Positions 1 to 8,316 of a DNA stretch of 64,000 nt are shown here, in pieces. Source of the DNA: Streptomyces decoyicus (lineage in GTDB: Bacteria; Actinomycetota; Actinomycetes; Streptomycetales; Streptomycetaceae); contig NZ_CP082301.1 in assembly GCF_019880305.1 (NCBI RefSeq), forward strand, positions 7,688,001 to 7,752,000, in the 5' to 3' direction. Under the pieces are notes generated by a model, which ran no database searches, had not been told where the DNA came from, and saw only the letters and a program-made list of their open reading frames with translations. The translations under genes and the position numbers were made by a program. Every line of letters begins with the position of its first letter. Within the stretch, counting starts at the first letter, position 1.

Positions 1-101
1 TGCCCCGCGCGGCAGGCGGCCGCGGCCAGCGAACGCGTCTTGGTGAGCCGCACGGACCAGATCCAGCTGTCGATGCGGGTGGTCCCCTCGTCTGAAGCCA
101 T
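1..101 (-). CDS. S4-domain RNA-binding protein (Hsp15-like), N-terminal fragment
   Basis: The gene runs off the left edge; 33 codons are visible from the ATG at 101. The peptide starts MASDEGTTRIDSWIWSVRL and continues with TKTRSLAAAACRAG. The R-I-D-x-W-x-W start followed by K-T-R-S-x-A is the first half of an S4 RNA-binding domain as in the ribosome-associated heat-shock protein HslR/Hsp15, which binds free 50S subunits carrying nascent chains. It is separated from the Ku gene by about 80 bases on the same strand. The family call rests on this short stretch only. Confidence 0.75.
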   Translation of the reverse strand, partial: MASDEGTTRIDSWIWSVRLTKTRSLAAAACRAG

Positions 102-181
102 ACCAAGACTCTAGAACGGCCGCCCCGGTGCGCGAGGGGCTGACGGGCCCAGAGTCTCCGTCGGCCCGCTGGACGGCACCC

Positions 182-1297
182 TCAGGCGGACGACTGCCTG
201 CCGGTCTTCTTCGCCGGTGCCTTCTTGGCGGTGCTCGTCGACGCCGTCTTCTTGGACGTGCCGCCGGTCGTGCCGCGGCTGCTGGTGCTCTTCTTCGCCG
301 TCGAAGCGGCCTTCTTCCGCCCGCCGGTGTCCTTCGGCGCGGCCGCCGTCTTCTTCGCGGAGGTCTTCTTCGCGGCCGCCGGGGCGGTCTTCTTCGCCGC
401 CTTCTTCGCCGCCGTGCCGCTCCGCTTGCCGGCGCCCGGCGCCGCCTCGCTCTTCTTCGTCGTCTTCCGCCCCCGTAGGGGTGTCACGGACGCCGACTCC
501 TCCTGCGCGTCGCCCTCCCCGCCGCCCCGCGCCGCCCGCAGACTCTTCTCCAGCGCCGCCGTCAGATCGAGGACCCGGGCCCCGGAGGTGCCCGATGCGG
601 AGGGGGCGGCCGGCTCCTCGCCCTCCAGCTTGGCGGCGACCAGCTCCTCGACGGCCTCGCGGTAGTCGTCGTGGAGTTCCTCGGGGTCCAGCTCGCCCAG
701 GGAATCCATCAGTGTCTCGGCCAGCGTCAGCTCGTTCTCGCGGAGCTCGACATCGTCGGGCACCACACCGGTGGCGGGCCGGATCTGATCCGGCCACAGC
801 AGCGTATGCATCACGATCGCCCCGTCGTGCGCCCGCAGCATCGCCAGCGACTCCCGCCCCCGCATCGCGACCTTGCCGACCGCGACCCTCTGATGGTGCT
901 CCAGCGCCTCCCGCAGCAGCGTGTACGGCTTGGTGGCGGACGCTCCGTTGGGCCCCAGATAGTAGGCCTTGTCCAGCTGGAGCGGGTCGATCTCACCGGG
1001 GTCGGCGAACGACAGGATCGACAGCGTCTTGGCGGTCGGCATCGGCAGCTGGGACAGATCGTCGTCGGTGATCGGCACGATGGTCTCGTCGCCCGGTGCC
1101 TGATAGCCCTTGCCGACCTCCTCGTTCGGGACCTCCTTGCCGTCCAGCTCGCAGATCTTGCGGTACTGGATCTGCGCGCCGTCCTTCTCGTGAATGCGCA
1201 CGAAAGAGACCGACGAGGTGCGGTCGGTGGCGCTGTAGGTCTTCACGGGGATGGTGACCAGACCGAACGATATGGACCCGTTCCAGATAGATCGCAT
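182..1297 (-). CDS. ku: Ku protein, non-homologous end joining
   Basis: A 371-residue bacterial Ku. The start MRSIWNGSISFGLVTIPVK is the signature N-terminus of the family, and the central Ku core (about residues 1-255) is intact. Bacterial Ku forms a homodimeric ring on double-strand DNA ends and recruits LigD. Beyond residue 270 the protein becomes a lysine- and alanine-rich tail with repeated AKK and KKT motifs, a known feature of actinobacterial Ku that adds DNA binding. The start at 1297 is preceded by AAGGGATGAAAG. It is divergent from the LigD polymerase gene with only 30 bases between the two starts. Confidence 0.95.
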   Translation of the reverse strand: MRSIWNGSISFGLVTIPVKTYSATDRTSSVSFVRIHEKDGAQIQYRKICELDGKEVPNEEVGKGYQAPGDETIVPITDDDLSQLPMPTAKTLSILSFADPGEIDPLQLDKAYYLGPNGASATKPYTLLREALEHHQRVAVGKVAMRGRESLAMLRAHDGAIVMHTLLWPDQIRPATGVVPDDVELRENELTLAETLMDSLGELDPEELHDDYREAVEELVAAKLEGEEPAAPSASGTSGARVLDLTAALEKSLRAARGGGEGDAQEESASVTPLRGRKTTKKSEAAPGAGKRSGTAAKKAAKKTAPAAAKKTSAKKTAAAPKDTGGRKKAASTAKKSTSSRGTTGGTSKKTASTSTAKKAPAKKTGRQSSA

Positions 1298-1327
1298 CTT
1301 TCATCCCTTGTGTGGGATTCTCATCGT
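1298..1327. promoter_or_regulatory. Shared ku / ligD-pol intergenic promoter region
   Basis: Only 30 bases separate the two divergent start codons. That is too short for two complete non-overlapping promoters plus leaders. At least one promoter must therefore lie inside the opposite gene, or one transcript is leaderless or nearly so. I see no convincing -35/-10 pair within the 30 bases themselves. Confidence 0.5.
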
Positions 1328-2275
1328 ATGTCGCCGATCACTGTCGTGGAGGGGCGACGCCTCTCGCTGACCAACCTGGACAAGGTCCTCTATGCCGAGA
1401 CCGGCACCACGAAGGGCGAGGTGCTGCACTACTGCACCACGGTCGCAGGCCCGCTGCTCGCCCACCTCCACGACCGGCCGCTCTCCTTCCTGCGCTATCC
1501 CGACGGACCGGACGGCCAGCGCTTCTTCACCAAGAACGTGCCGCCCGGCACACCCTCCTGGGTGAAGACCTGCGAGGTCCCCCATTCGACGTCCGGGCCC
1601 GCCCGGCAGGTCCTGCTCCAGGACCTGCCCGCGCTGGTCTGGGCCGCGAACCTGGTCGTCGAACTGCACACCCCCCAGTGGACGTGCCAGGCCCCGGGCA
1701 TCGCCGACCGCCTCGTCCTCGATCTCGATCCCGGCGCCCCGGCCACCATCGTGGAGTGCTGCACCGCGGCCCGGTGGCTGCACGACCGGCTGGCCGCCGA
1801 CGGCCTGGACGTCTACGCCAAGACCAGCGGTTCCAAGGGCCTGCACCTCATCGTGGCCATCGAACCCACCCCCTCCGAGCGGGCCACCGCCTACGCCAGG
1901 ACCCTCGCCGTCGAGGCCGCGGCGGCCCTCCCCGACCTTGTCGTGCACAAGATGACCAAGGCCCTGCGCCCCGGCAAGGTCTTCATCGACTTCTCCCAGA
2001 ACGCCGCCGCCAAGACCACCGCCGTCGCCTACACCCTGCGCGCCCGCCCCACCCCCACAGTCTCCGCCCCGGTCACCTGGGACGAGATCGCCGAGTGCAG
2101 CGAACCGTCTCAACTCACCTTCCTCTTCAGTGAGATCGCACCCCGCTGCGCACACCACGGCGACCTGCTCGCCCCGCTCCTCGATCCCGACCGGGCCCGT
2201 CCACTGCCTCGTGCGAAGCCCTCCCGTGCGCCCGCGGCACCCAATCGGCCCAGTCCCACCCGGGGTTCGACGTAG
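1328..2275 (+). CDS. LigD polymerase/primase-domain protein (NHEJ)
   Basis: A 315-residue stand-alone archaeo-eukaryotic primase-type polymerase domain, beginning MSPITVVEGRRLSLTNLDKV. The family fills gaps and adds ribonucleotides at broken DNA ends with Ku and a ligase. Seen here are the conserved SFLRYPDG segment, LVLDLDPG (the metal-binding D-x-D) near residues 135-145, and KTSGSKGLHL near residue 170. No ligase or phosphoesterase domain is fused, so ligase must be encoded elsewhere, as is common in Streptomyces. The first ATG at 1328 was chosen because it matches the family start. The reading frame is open far upstream, but that part lies antisense to ku. Confidence 0.93.
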   Translation: MSPITVVEGRRLSLTNLDKVLYAETGTTKGEVLHYCTTVAGPLLAHLHDRPLSFLRYPDGPDGQRFFTKNVPPGTPSWVKTCEVPHSTSGPARQVLLQDLPALVWAANLVVELHTPQWTCQAPGIADRLVLDLDPGAPATIVECCTAARWLHDRLAADGLDVYAKTSGSKGLHLIVAIEPTPSERATAYARTLAVEAAAALPDLVVHKMTKALRPGKVFIDFSQNAAAKTTAVAYTLRARPTPTVSAPVTWDEIAECSEPSQLTFLFSEIAPRCAHHGDLLAPLLDPDRARPLPRAKPSRAPAAPNRPSPTRGST

Positions 2276-2284
2276 ATTGACGGA

Positions 2285-4141
2285 ATGCTGGAGGGGACAC
2301 CACACACATCACACACACCGCACGACACGCTGCCGCTACGTCTGCCGGAGCGGTGGACGGACGGCGGCACAGCGGACGACGGGTCGGCGCCCGGCGACGA
2401 GGGGGAAGGGGACGGTTCCACGCCGCACCGAGGGCGGCGCCGGCATGCCGCGGGTAAACGGGGCGGTGCGGGTGGGAGCGAAGGGGGCGGCGCGGGTGGG
2501 AGCGAAGGGGACGGCGCGGGTGGGAGCGAAGGGGGAGGCGAGGGCGGGGGCCTGCAACGCTCCTCGCTCCTGATGGCGTTGGGGACCGTGGTCTCCCGCG
2601 GCACGGGGCTGATCCGGCAGATGCTCCAGGCGGCCGCACTCGGCACCGGCCTGCTCGCCACGACATACAACACCGCCAACATGGTCCCGATGAGCATCTA
2701 CACCCTGCTGATCGGCGGCGCGCTGAACTCGGTGCTGGTGCCGCAGCTGGTACGTGCCAGGGACGAGCACGCGGACGGCGGCCGGGCCCACGAACAGCGC
2801 CTGGTCACCCTCGTCCTGAGCGTGCTGGCGGTGGGCACGGCGCTCTCGGTCTGGGCAGCGCCGCAGATCGTCACCCTCTACATACCGGACACGCCCGGCC
2901 ACCACGCCGCCTTCGAGCTCACCGTGGTCTTCGCGCGCTTCCTGCTGCCGCAGATGTTCTTCTACGGCCTGTTCTTCATCCTCGGCCAAGTCCTCAACGC
3001 CCGGAGCAAGTTCGGCGCGATGATGTGGACGCCGGTCCTCAACAACATCGTGCTGATCACGATGTTCGGAATCTACCTCGGACTGCTGGCCGGGCCCGAC
3101 CGCGTCGAGGACATCACCCCCGGCCAGATCGACCTCCTGGGCTTTGTCACCACCGGTGGCATCGCCGTGCAGGGCCTCGCCCTGATCCCCTTCGCCCGCG
3201 CCGCCGGTTTCCGCTTCCGGCCGCGCTTCGACTGGCGCGGCACCGGTCTGCGCAAGAGCATCTCGGCCGCCCGCTGGACCCTGCTGTTCGTGCTCGCCAA
3301 CCTGGCGGCGATGGTCGTCGTCACGCACTACGCCGGCGCAGCCGACCAGCAGCTCCCCACCGCGGGCGTGGGAGTCACCGCCTACGGCTTCGCCCAGCTC
3401 ATCTGGACGCTGCCGCAGTCGATCATCACCGTCTCGCTGGTGACCGCGCTGCTGCCCCGGATGAGCCGCGCGGTCGCCGATCACCGTCTGGACGAGCTGC
3501 GCGGTGACCTCTCCGGTGCGCTGCGCATCAGCGGCGTCGTCATCGTCCCGGCCGCCTTCTTCTTCCTCGCCCTCGGCCCGCAGACCGCCCAGCTCCTGTT
3601 GGCGCACGGCGCCGTGGACGCCGCCTCGGCCGCGCCCGCCGGGCACATGCTCCAGGCCTTCGGGCTCGGCCTGATCCCGTACTCCGCCCAGTACCTGCTG
3701 CTGCGCGGCTTCTACGCCTTCGAGGACACCCGTACGCCGTTCTGGGTGGCCGTCTGGATCGCCGCCGTCAACATCACCCTGGCCACCGCGTGCCATCTGC
3801 TGCTGCCCGCCCGGTGGGCCGTCACCGGAATGGCCGCCGCCTACGCCGTCGCCTACGGCATCGGGTTGCTGATCACCGCGCTGCTGCTGCGCCGGCGGCT
3901 CTCCGGACGCCTCGACGGCCGACGCCTGTGCCGTACCTACGGCAAGCTGGCCGCCTCCGCCGCCGCGGCGGCAGCGGTCGGCTGGCTCGCGGCCCGAGCC
4001 TGCTCCGGTGTGCCCGTCTCGGCGGGCTGGAGCCCCGCCCTGGCTCTGGCCGGCGGCGGCCTCAGCATGGCCCTGATCTTCCTGGGCCTGGCCCGCGCCC
4101 TGAAGATCGGTGAGCTGCGCAGCCTGCCCGGTCTGCGGTGA
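2285..4141 (+). CDS. murJ: MurJ/MviN lipid II flippase family protein
   Basis: A 618-residue polytopic membrane protein. From about residue 95 the sequence LQRSSLLMALGTVVSRGTG opens the MurJ fold. GLIRQ and many hydrophobic segments follow, consistent with about 14 transmembrane helices. MurJ flips lipid II across the membrane for peptidoglycan synthesis. The first 90 residues are a hydrophilic, low-complexity cytoplasmic leader with three tandem copies of an eight-residue Gly-Ser-Glu unit. An internal in-frame ATG at 2573 begins inside the first conserved helix, so the long leader is probably translated. The gene starts 9 bases after the LigD polymerase gene. Streptomyces genomes usually carry more than one MurJ-like protein, so whether this is the essential copy is unknown. 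Confidence 0.9.
   Translation: MLEGTPHTSHTPHDTLPLRLPERWTDGGTADDGSAPGDEGEGDGSTPHRGRRRHAAGKRGGAGGSEGGGAGGSEGDGAGGSEGGGEGGGLQRSSLLMALGTVVSRGTGLIRQMLQAAALGTGLLATTYNTANMVPMSIYTLLIGGALNSVLVPQLVRARDEHADGGRAHEQRLVTLVLSVLAVGTALSVWAAPQIVTLYIPDTPGHHAAFELTVVFARFLLPQMFFYGLFFILGQVLNARSKFGAMMWTPVLNNIVLITMFGIYLGLLAGPDRVEDITPGQIDLLGFVTTGGIAVQGLALIPFARAAGFRFRPRFDWRGTGLRKSISAARWTLLFVLANLAAMVVVTHYAGAADQQLPTAGVGVTAYGFAQLIWTLPQSIITVSLVTALLPRMSRAVADHRLDELRGDLSGALRISGVVIVPAAFFFLALGPQTAQLLLAHGAVDAASAAPAGHMLQAFGLGLIPYSAQYLLLRGFYAFEDTRTPFWVAVWIAAVNITLATACHLLLPARWAVTGMAAAYAVAYGIGLLITALLLRRRLSGRLDGRRLCRTYGKLAASAAAAAAVGWLAARACSGVPVSAGWSPALALAGGGLSMALIFLGLARALKIGELRSLPGLR
2462..2533 (+). repeat. Three tandem 24-bp repeats in the murJ leader
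   Basis: Three consecutive 24-base units (2462-2485, 2486-2509, 2510-2533) encode GGAGGSEG, GGAGGSEG and DGAGGSEG, followed by a degenerate fourth. They differ at very few bases. Copy number is likely to vary between strains by slippage without breaking the frame. Confidence 0.9.
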
Positions 4142-4159
4142 CGGGGCAGGCGGACTCCC

Positions 4160-4585
4160 TCACACGGCGCGCGACCGGGGCCAGGAGGCCTGTGCGGCGG
4201 CCGCGAGCCAGCCGACGACGGCACCCACCGTGGTCTCGCCCAGACTCGCGATCTCCGCCAGGGCGGCCAGCTCCCCGTCCGCCGGAGCGACTCCCGCCGC
4301 GGTCAAGGCGGCCTGGAGGTCCAGCCACCGGCGATCGGGCATCGCCACCGGCCCCTGCCGCTGCTCCTCGGGACGCGGGGGAGCGGGCAGGTGGGACGGC
4401 TGCGGCGGCTCGAAGGGCAGCCGGTCCTCCGGGCGGGGCGGCGGGAGGAAGGGGTGGCAGGCTGACGGGTGCGGCGGTTCCTGCGGGTGTGCGGGCGCGC
4501 CGAGGCGCTCCTCGGGGCGCGGGGGAGCGAGCGCATATTCCGGCGTCGCACCGTATGGCGGGGGAGTGGGGCGGTAAGCCGACAT
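4160..4585 (-). CDS. Proline-rich hypothetical protein
   Basis: A 141-residue protein starting MSAYRPTPPPYGATPEYAL. The first 85 residues are proline-rich with a repeated APPRPEE(R/Q) / PPPRPEDR motif (four copies). The last 55 residues (RRWLDLQAALTAAGVAP onward) look like a small helical domain with alternating leucines and a hydrophobic end (VVGWLAAAAQ). The start at 4585 is preceded by GGAGG at good spacing. The frame continues upstream to 4888, but that extension is arginine-rich and has no ribosome site, so I excluded it. It is convergent with murJ, 18 bases away. Function unknown; the PPRPE repeats suggest an unstructured protein-protein interaction arm. Confidence 0.7.
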   Translation of the reverse strand: MSAYRPTPPPYGATPEYALAPPRPEERLGAPAHPQEPPHPSACHPFLPPPRPEDRLPFEPPQPSHLPAPPRPEEQRQGPVAMPDRRWLDLQAALTAAGVAPADGELAALAEIASLGETTVGAVVGWLAAAAQASWPRSRAV

Positions 4586-5101
4586 GGGGGGCCTCCACAA
4601 CTCGCGGTCCGAAGGGTTCAAGGGATTCGGCGAAGACTGTGTCAGTGCTTCGGAAGCCGTACGGTGCCCGTTCGGTTGCGGATGAGGCACGGGTTCACCC
4701 GATGGGCCCAAGGGGCATCGTCGCGCTCGCCGGCGTTGCCGGATGTCGCGCCCTGACGCCCCGTCGCACGCGTACGGGAACCACAAGGTGCCCACCGGAT
4801 GAGCCGAGCTGCTCGCCCCGGCTGCCGCCTCCTCCGTGAGCGGTTGTCCTCTCGGACGGTCGAGCCGAAAGCGACGTGGACGCCGCACTTCTGACGCGGC
4901 ATCGACGAGTCATATCGGTGCGGCGTTTTCGGGGGAATTCAGTGATTGCCACGGGGTGGACACATAACTCTCCCCTGATGTTCACACGATGGTGATTACC
5001 GCGGTGGAAAGCTGCCTGCGGCCGTATTCCCAACGGCCGGTGCCGGTCGTGCCCCACATTTTCGCGACTCGGCGCCACAATTCGGGGAGAGGACACCCTT
5101 C
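4586..5101. other. Intergenic region between divergent genes
   Basis: About 515 bases with no supported gene. It must hold the promoters of the proline-rich protein (leftward) and the secreted endonuclease (rightward). An 8-base inverted repeat, CGCCGCAC at 4881-4888 and GTGCGGCG at 4918-4925, is followed by TTTT and could fold into a large-loop hairpin. The last 200 bases are visibly less GC-rich than the rest, as expected for a promoter region. Confidence 0.5.
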
Positions 5102-5968
5102 GTGGACCACATCCGCGTGACGCGTCGCGCCCGTACCGCGCTGGCCATCGCCGCCGGAACGGTATTGACGGCGGTAGCCGCACAGATCCCGGCAAATGCA
5201 ACGGCCGCCCCGGCCGCACCCCACGGTGCCACTGCCGCGTCCATCGCCCGGCATTCCTCCATATCCGTCGGCGCATATGACGACACGTACTACAAAGACG
5301 CCGTGGGCAAGACCGGCCAGGCGCTCAAGGATGCGCTGCACCGGATCATCAGCAGCACCCAGACCGGAAAGCTGACGTATTCCCAGGTCTGGGACGCCCT
5401 CAAGGACACCGACCAGGACCCGGCCAACAGCGCGAACGTCATTCTGCTGTACACCGGCCGTTCGCAGAGCAAGACCGCCAACGGTGGCAATCCCGACGAC
5501 TGGAATCGCGAGCACGTCTGGGCGAAGTCCCACGGCGACTTCGGTACCGACACCGGTCCCGGCACCGACATCCACCATCTGCGCCCGGCGGATGTGTCCG
5601 TCAACAGCACCCGCGGCAGCAAGGACTTCGACAACGGCGGTACGGAGGTCGGCGAAGCGCCGGGCAACTACACCGACGACGACTCCTTCGAGCCCCGTGA
5701 CGAGGTCAAGGGCGATGTCGCCCGCATGATCCTCTACATGGCCGTCCGCTACGACGGTGGCGACGGCTTCCCCGACCTGGAGCCCAATGACCAGGTCGGC
5801 AACGGCACCCAGCCGCACATCGGACGGCTCTCCGTCCTGAAGCAGTGGAGCAAGGAGGACCCGCCCAACGCCTTCGAGCAGCGCCGCAACCAGGTGATCT
5901 TCGACAAGTACCAGCACAACCGGAACCCGTTCATCGACCACCCGGAGTGGGTCGACGCGATCTGGTAG
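5102..5968 (+). CDS. Secreted endonuclease I family (NucM/EndA-type) nuclease
   Basis: A 288-residue exported protein. The GTG start at 5102 follows GGGGAGAGGACACCC. Residues 1-38 are a Sec signal peptide: basic start, hydrophobic core AIAAGTVLTAVAA, then an ANATAAPA cleavage region. The catalytic core shows WNREHVWAKSHG (about 134-145) and DIHHLRP (156-162), the His-Glu-His arrangement and metal-binding residues of periplasmic/extracellular endonuclease I, followed by N-S-T-R-G-x-K and an FEPRDEVKGD segment. Such enzymes degrade DNA and RNA nonspecifically outside the cell, often for phosphate or nucleoside scavenging. It stands alone with its own terminator. Confidence 0.9.
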   Translation: MDHIRVTRRARTALAIAAGTVLTAVAAQIPANATAAPAAPHGATAASIARHSSISVGAYDDTYYKDAVGKTGQALKDALHRIISSTQTGKLTYSQVWDALKDTDQDPANSANVILLYTGRSQSKTANGGNPDDWNREHVWAKSHGDFGTDTGPGTDIHHLRPADVSVNSTRGSKDFDNGGTEVGEAPGNYTDDDSFEPRDEVKGDVARMILYMAVRYDGGDGFPDLEPNDQVGNGTQPHIGRLSVLKQWSKEDPPNAFEQRRNQVIFDKYQHNRNPFIDHPEWVDAIW

Positions 5969-5987
5969 ACCGCGTCCGCCCGGCCGG

Positions 5988-6019
5988 GCCGGGGCCGACG
6001 GCCTTCCGCCGGCCCCGGC
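5988..6019 (+). terminator. Hairpin terminator after the endonuclease gene
   Basis: GCCGGGGCCG (5988-5997) pairs perfectly with CGGCCCCGGC (6010-6019) across a 12-base loop, 20 bases after the endonuclease stop codon. No U-run follows, which is usual in Streptomyces. Confidence 0.7.
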
Positions 6020-6096
6020 GTGGCGCGTGCAGCAGCCGGGCGCCCGCGCATCGGATGGCGTAGGCCAACCAGCGCCCGGCCGAGGTCGTTTTTAGC

Positions 6097-7353
6097 GTGG
6101 GCCACATGTCGAGCGCGAGTTGGGCCTCCGTCAGAGTCGTTACCGCAGCAACCGTTTGTGCCGCGAGCCTGCTGGCCGTTCCCGGCCCGGCAGCCGCCGA
6201 CGGCCCCCATGGCGTCGACGACCTGCGGCCCGGCGCGCACGTGGCCGATCCGGTCGATGTCAACAGCCGGCTGGACAGGCACGGAGTGCAGTTCCTGCCC
6301 CGGCGGGACGTGCCGGAGCCACCGGATGTCACCGCGCTGTCCTGGATGGTGACGGACATGGCGAGCGGGAAGGTCCTCGCGGCCAAGGACGCCCACCGGC
6401 CGCTGCCGCCCGCCAGCACCCTCAAGGCGCTGTTCGCCGTGACGGTGCTGCCGAAGTTCTCCCAGGAGGAGGTACACACCGTCTCCCTCCGGGACCTGGC
6501 CGGTATCGAGGCGGGCAGCTCGCTCGCCGGCCTCAAGGAGGACCTCCCCTATCGCGTCGCGGATCTGTGGCACGGCGTCTTCCTCCGCTCGGGCAGCGAT
6601 GCGGTGCACACCCTGGCCGGCATGAACGGCGGCTGGGACAAGACCATCGACGATATGCAGGAGACGGCGCGCCGCCTCGGCGCCCGGGACACCACGGTGG
6701 CGTCCGCCGACGGGTTCGACACACCGGGTCAGTTCTCGTCCGCCTACGACCTGACGCTCTTCGGGCGGGCCGGCCTGACCGACCCCGACTTCGCCTACTT
6801 CGCCTCGACCAAACAGGCGGAGCTGCCGGAGGACGGCGGCCCGGACGCGTTCGGCATCCAGAACACCAACCGGCTGCTGGTCGGCTCACACGGCGTCAGA
6901 CCGTACAACGGCCTCATCGGGGTGAAGAACGGCTACACGACCCACGCCGGCAACACCCTGATCGCCGCCGCACGGCGCGACGGGCGGACGCTGCTGGTCA
7001 CCGTCATGAACCCGCAGTCCGGCAGCCGTAACGCCGTCTACGAGGAGACGCGCAGCCTGCTGGACTGGGGCTTCGAGGCGGCTCCGCGGGCCGCGGCGGT
7101 CGGCATGCTGCCCGTCATGGTGCCCGGCGACAGCGGCGACGAGCCGCAGCGGGTCCTCCACCGGTCACAGCCCGTCACGCCGCCGCACAAGGCCGCGGTC
7201 GCGGCGCAGACGGAGGCCGACGCGCAGGCGCGGTACTGGTGGTTCCTCTCCGCCGCCGGAGCCGTCGGGGTCATCGCCCTGGCCGGGCTCGGCACCGGTC
7301 TGTGGTGGCGCCGTCGCAAACCGCCCGCGAGCCGGGACGGGGAGCCCGACTGA
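6097..7353 (+). CDS. Serine-type D-alanyl-D-alanine carboxypeptidase (S11 family), SxN motif altered
   Basis: A 418-residue protein with a signal peptide (about 1-35), an S11 peptidase domain and a C-terminal membrane anchor (FLSAAGAVGVIALAGLGTG) ending in basic residues, so it faces the outside of the membrane. The nucleophile motif S107-T-L-K110 is intact. The expected second motif S-G-N reads S165-G-S167, and the third motif is K277-N-G279 instead of the textbook K-T-G (K-N-G is tolerated in actinobacterial relatives as I recall them). Such enzymes trim the terminal D-Ala from peptidoglycan stem peptides. The start may be the GTG at 6097 or the ATG at 6106; no strong ribosome site separates them. 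Confidence 0.88.
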   Translation: MGHMSSASWASVRVVTAATVCAASLLAVPGPAAADGPHGVDDLRPGAHVADPVDVNSRLDRHGVQFLPRRDVPEPPDVTALSWMVTDMASGKVLAAKDAHRPLPPASTLKALFAVTVLPKFSQEEVHTVSLRDLAGIEAGSSLAGLKEDLPYRVADLWHGVFLRSGSDAVHTLAGMNGGWDKTIDDMQETARRLGARDTTVASADGFDTPGQFSSAYDLTLFGRAGLTDPDFAYFASTKQAELPEDGGPDAFGIQNTNRLLVGSHGVRPYNGLIGVKNGYTTHAGNTLIAAARRDGRTLLVTVMNPQSGSRNAVYEETRSLLDWGFEAAPRAAAVGMLPVMVPGDSGDEPQRVLHRSQPVTPPHKAAVAAQTEADAQARYWWFLSAAGAVGVIALAGLGTGLWWRRRKPPASRDGEPD

Positions 7354-7525
7354 GTCCGGGCCCCGTACCGCCGGCCGTCGTACATCCATCCGATCGGTCA
7401 GGGATACGGAGGACGCACGATGGCCTTGCCCGGTGAAGGGCGACGCGTCCGTCACGGTTGTGCGGCCCGCCGGGCGTTGCTCGGTGTAGCGTCCTGATCA
7501 GCTGTCGTGGTTCCGAAGTGCCGGG

Positions 7526-7548
7526 CGCCCGTGTCGCATTCACGGGCG
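7526..7548 (+). promoter_or_regulatory. Stem-loop in the cold-shock gene leader
   Basis: CGCCCGTG (7526-7533) pairs with CACGGGCG (7541-7548) around a 7-base loop, about 100 bases upstream of the csp start. A TAGCGT at 7487-7492 resembles a -10 element about 35 bases upstream, so the stem may sit in a long untranslated leader. Long structured leaders are typical of csp genes, but whether this one is thermosensitive cannot be told from sequence. Confidence 0.45.
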
Positions 7549-7645
7549 TCCTTGCTGTGTAGCGCGTCTCCGGACCAGGGCGATCACCTCCGGCTTCCGC
7601 AGCACGCGCAAGCCGCTTCGAGCCCCTTGAACGAAGGAGACGGAA

Positions 7646-7849
7646 ATGGCGTCCGGCACGGTGAAGTGGTTCAACTCGGAGAAAGGCTTCGGCTTTATCG
7701 CACAGGACGGCGGCGGCGCCGACGTCTTCGCGCACTACTCGAACATCGACGCCACGGGCTTCCGCGAGCTGCAGGAGGGCCAGAAGGTGACCTTCGAGGT
7801 CACCCAGGGTCACAAGGGCCCCCAGGCGGAGAAGATCCGGCTGGCGTAG
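7646..7849 (+). CDS. Cold-shock domain protein
   Basis: A 67-residue CspA-family protein, full length for the family. The single-stranded nucleic-acid binding motifs RNP1 (K13-G-F-G-F-I) and RNP2 (D-V-F-A-H-Y, about 26-31) are both intact. Such proteins act as RNA chaperones that melt secondary structure. A strong GAAGGAGACGG ribosome site lies just before the ATG. The gene is monocistronic with a leader of perhaps 150 bases. Streptomyces genomes carry many copies of this family, so a specific gene name is not justified. Confidence 0.95.
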   Translation: MASGTVKWFNSEKGFGFIAQDGGGADVFAHYSNIDATGFRELQEGQKVTFEVTQGHKGPQAEKIRLA

Positions 7850-8005
7850 GTCCGGCGGACTCGCGGGCGGCGTCCGTTCCCGGCCCCGGGGGCGGGCGCC
7901 GAGGCGTGTACCGGGGCGCAGCCTCACCCGGCCGGCCGCAGGCGGCGGCAAAGGGCCGCCGGCCCTCGCGGGCGGGCGGACCTCCGCCGAAGGGGAGCCG
8001 CCGGC

Positions 8006-8200
8006 TCAGGGCTGCGGCGGCCGGTCCTGGCCCTGCCCGCCTCCGAACTGGTCCCGCATCTTCTCCTGGCCCGTGTCGACCTGGCCCTTGTACTTGCCCT
8101 GCGTCTTGTCGTCGACCATGTCGCCGGTCTTTTCGATGCCCTTGTCCGTCTGGCTTTCGTGGCCCTTCAGCATGCTCTTGATCTTGTCCATCATGGACAT
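8006..8200 (-). CDS. MT0933-like small antitoxin-family protein
   Basis: A 64-residue hydrophilic protein: MSMMDKIKSMLKGHESQTDK, then GIEKTGDMVDDKTQGKYKGQ and a tail rich in Gly, Gln and Pro. The pattern (short amphipathic start, K/D-rich helix with DKG-x-x-K-x-GDMVDDKT) matches the MT0933/Rv0909 antitoxin family known from mycobacteria and abundant in Streptomyces. No partner toxin-like gene lies next to it: the neighbours are a cold-shock gene and an esterase. A toxin-antitoxin role is therefore not supported here, and a stress-related role is equally possible. The start is preceded by GAGGAGGACGACTC. Confidence 0.8.
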   Translation of the reverse strand: MSMMDKIKSMLKGHESQTDKGIEKTGDMVDDKTQGKYKGQVDTGQEKMRDQFGGGQGQDRPPQP

Positions 8201-8316
8201 GAGTCGTCCTCCTCACCACGGTCCCCCCACGAGTCCAGCATCACCCCCACTCAGGTGATCTGCATCTGCGCGCGGGGGAGACCGCCGGGGCGCACCCGGC
8301 GGCCGTGGCGCACGGT

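Noticed and set aside
4586..4888. Longer N-terminal version of the proline-rich protein
   Set aside because: The extra 101 residues are arginine-rich, lack a ribosome site, and precede a start with a perfect GGAGG.
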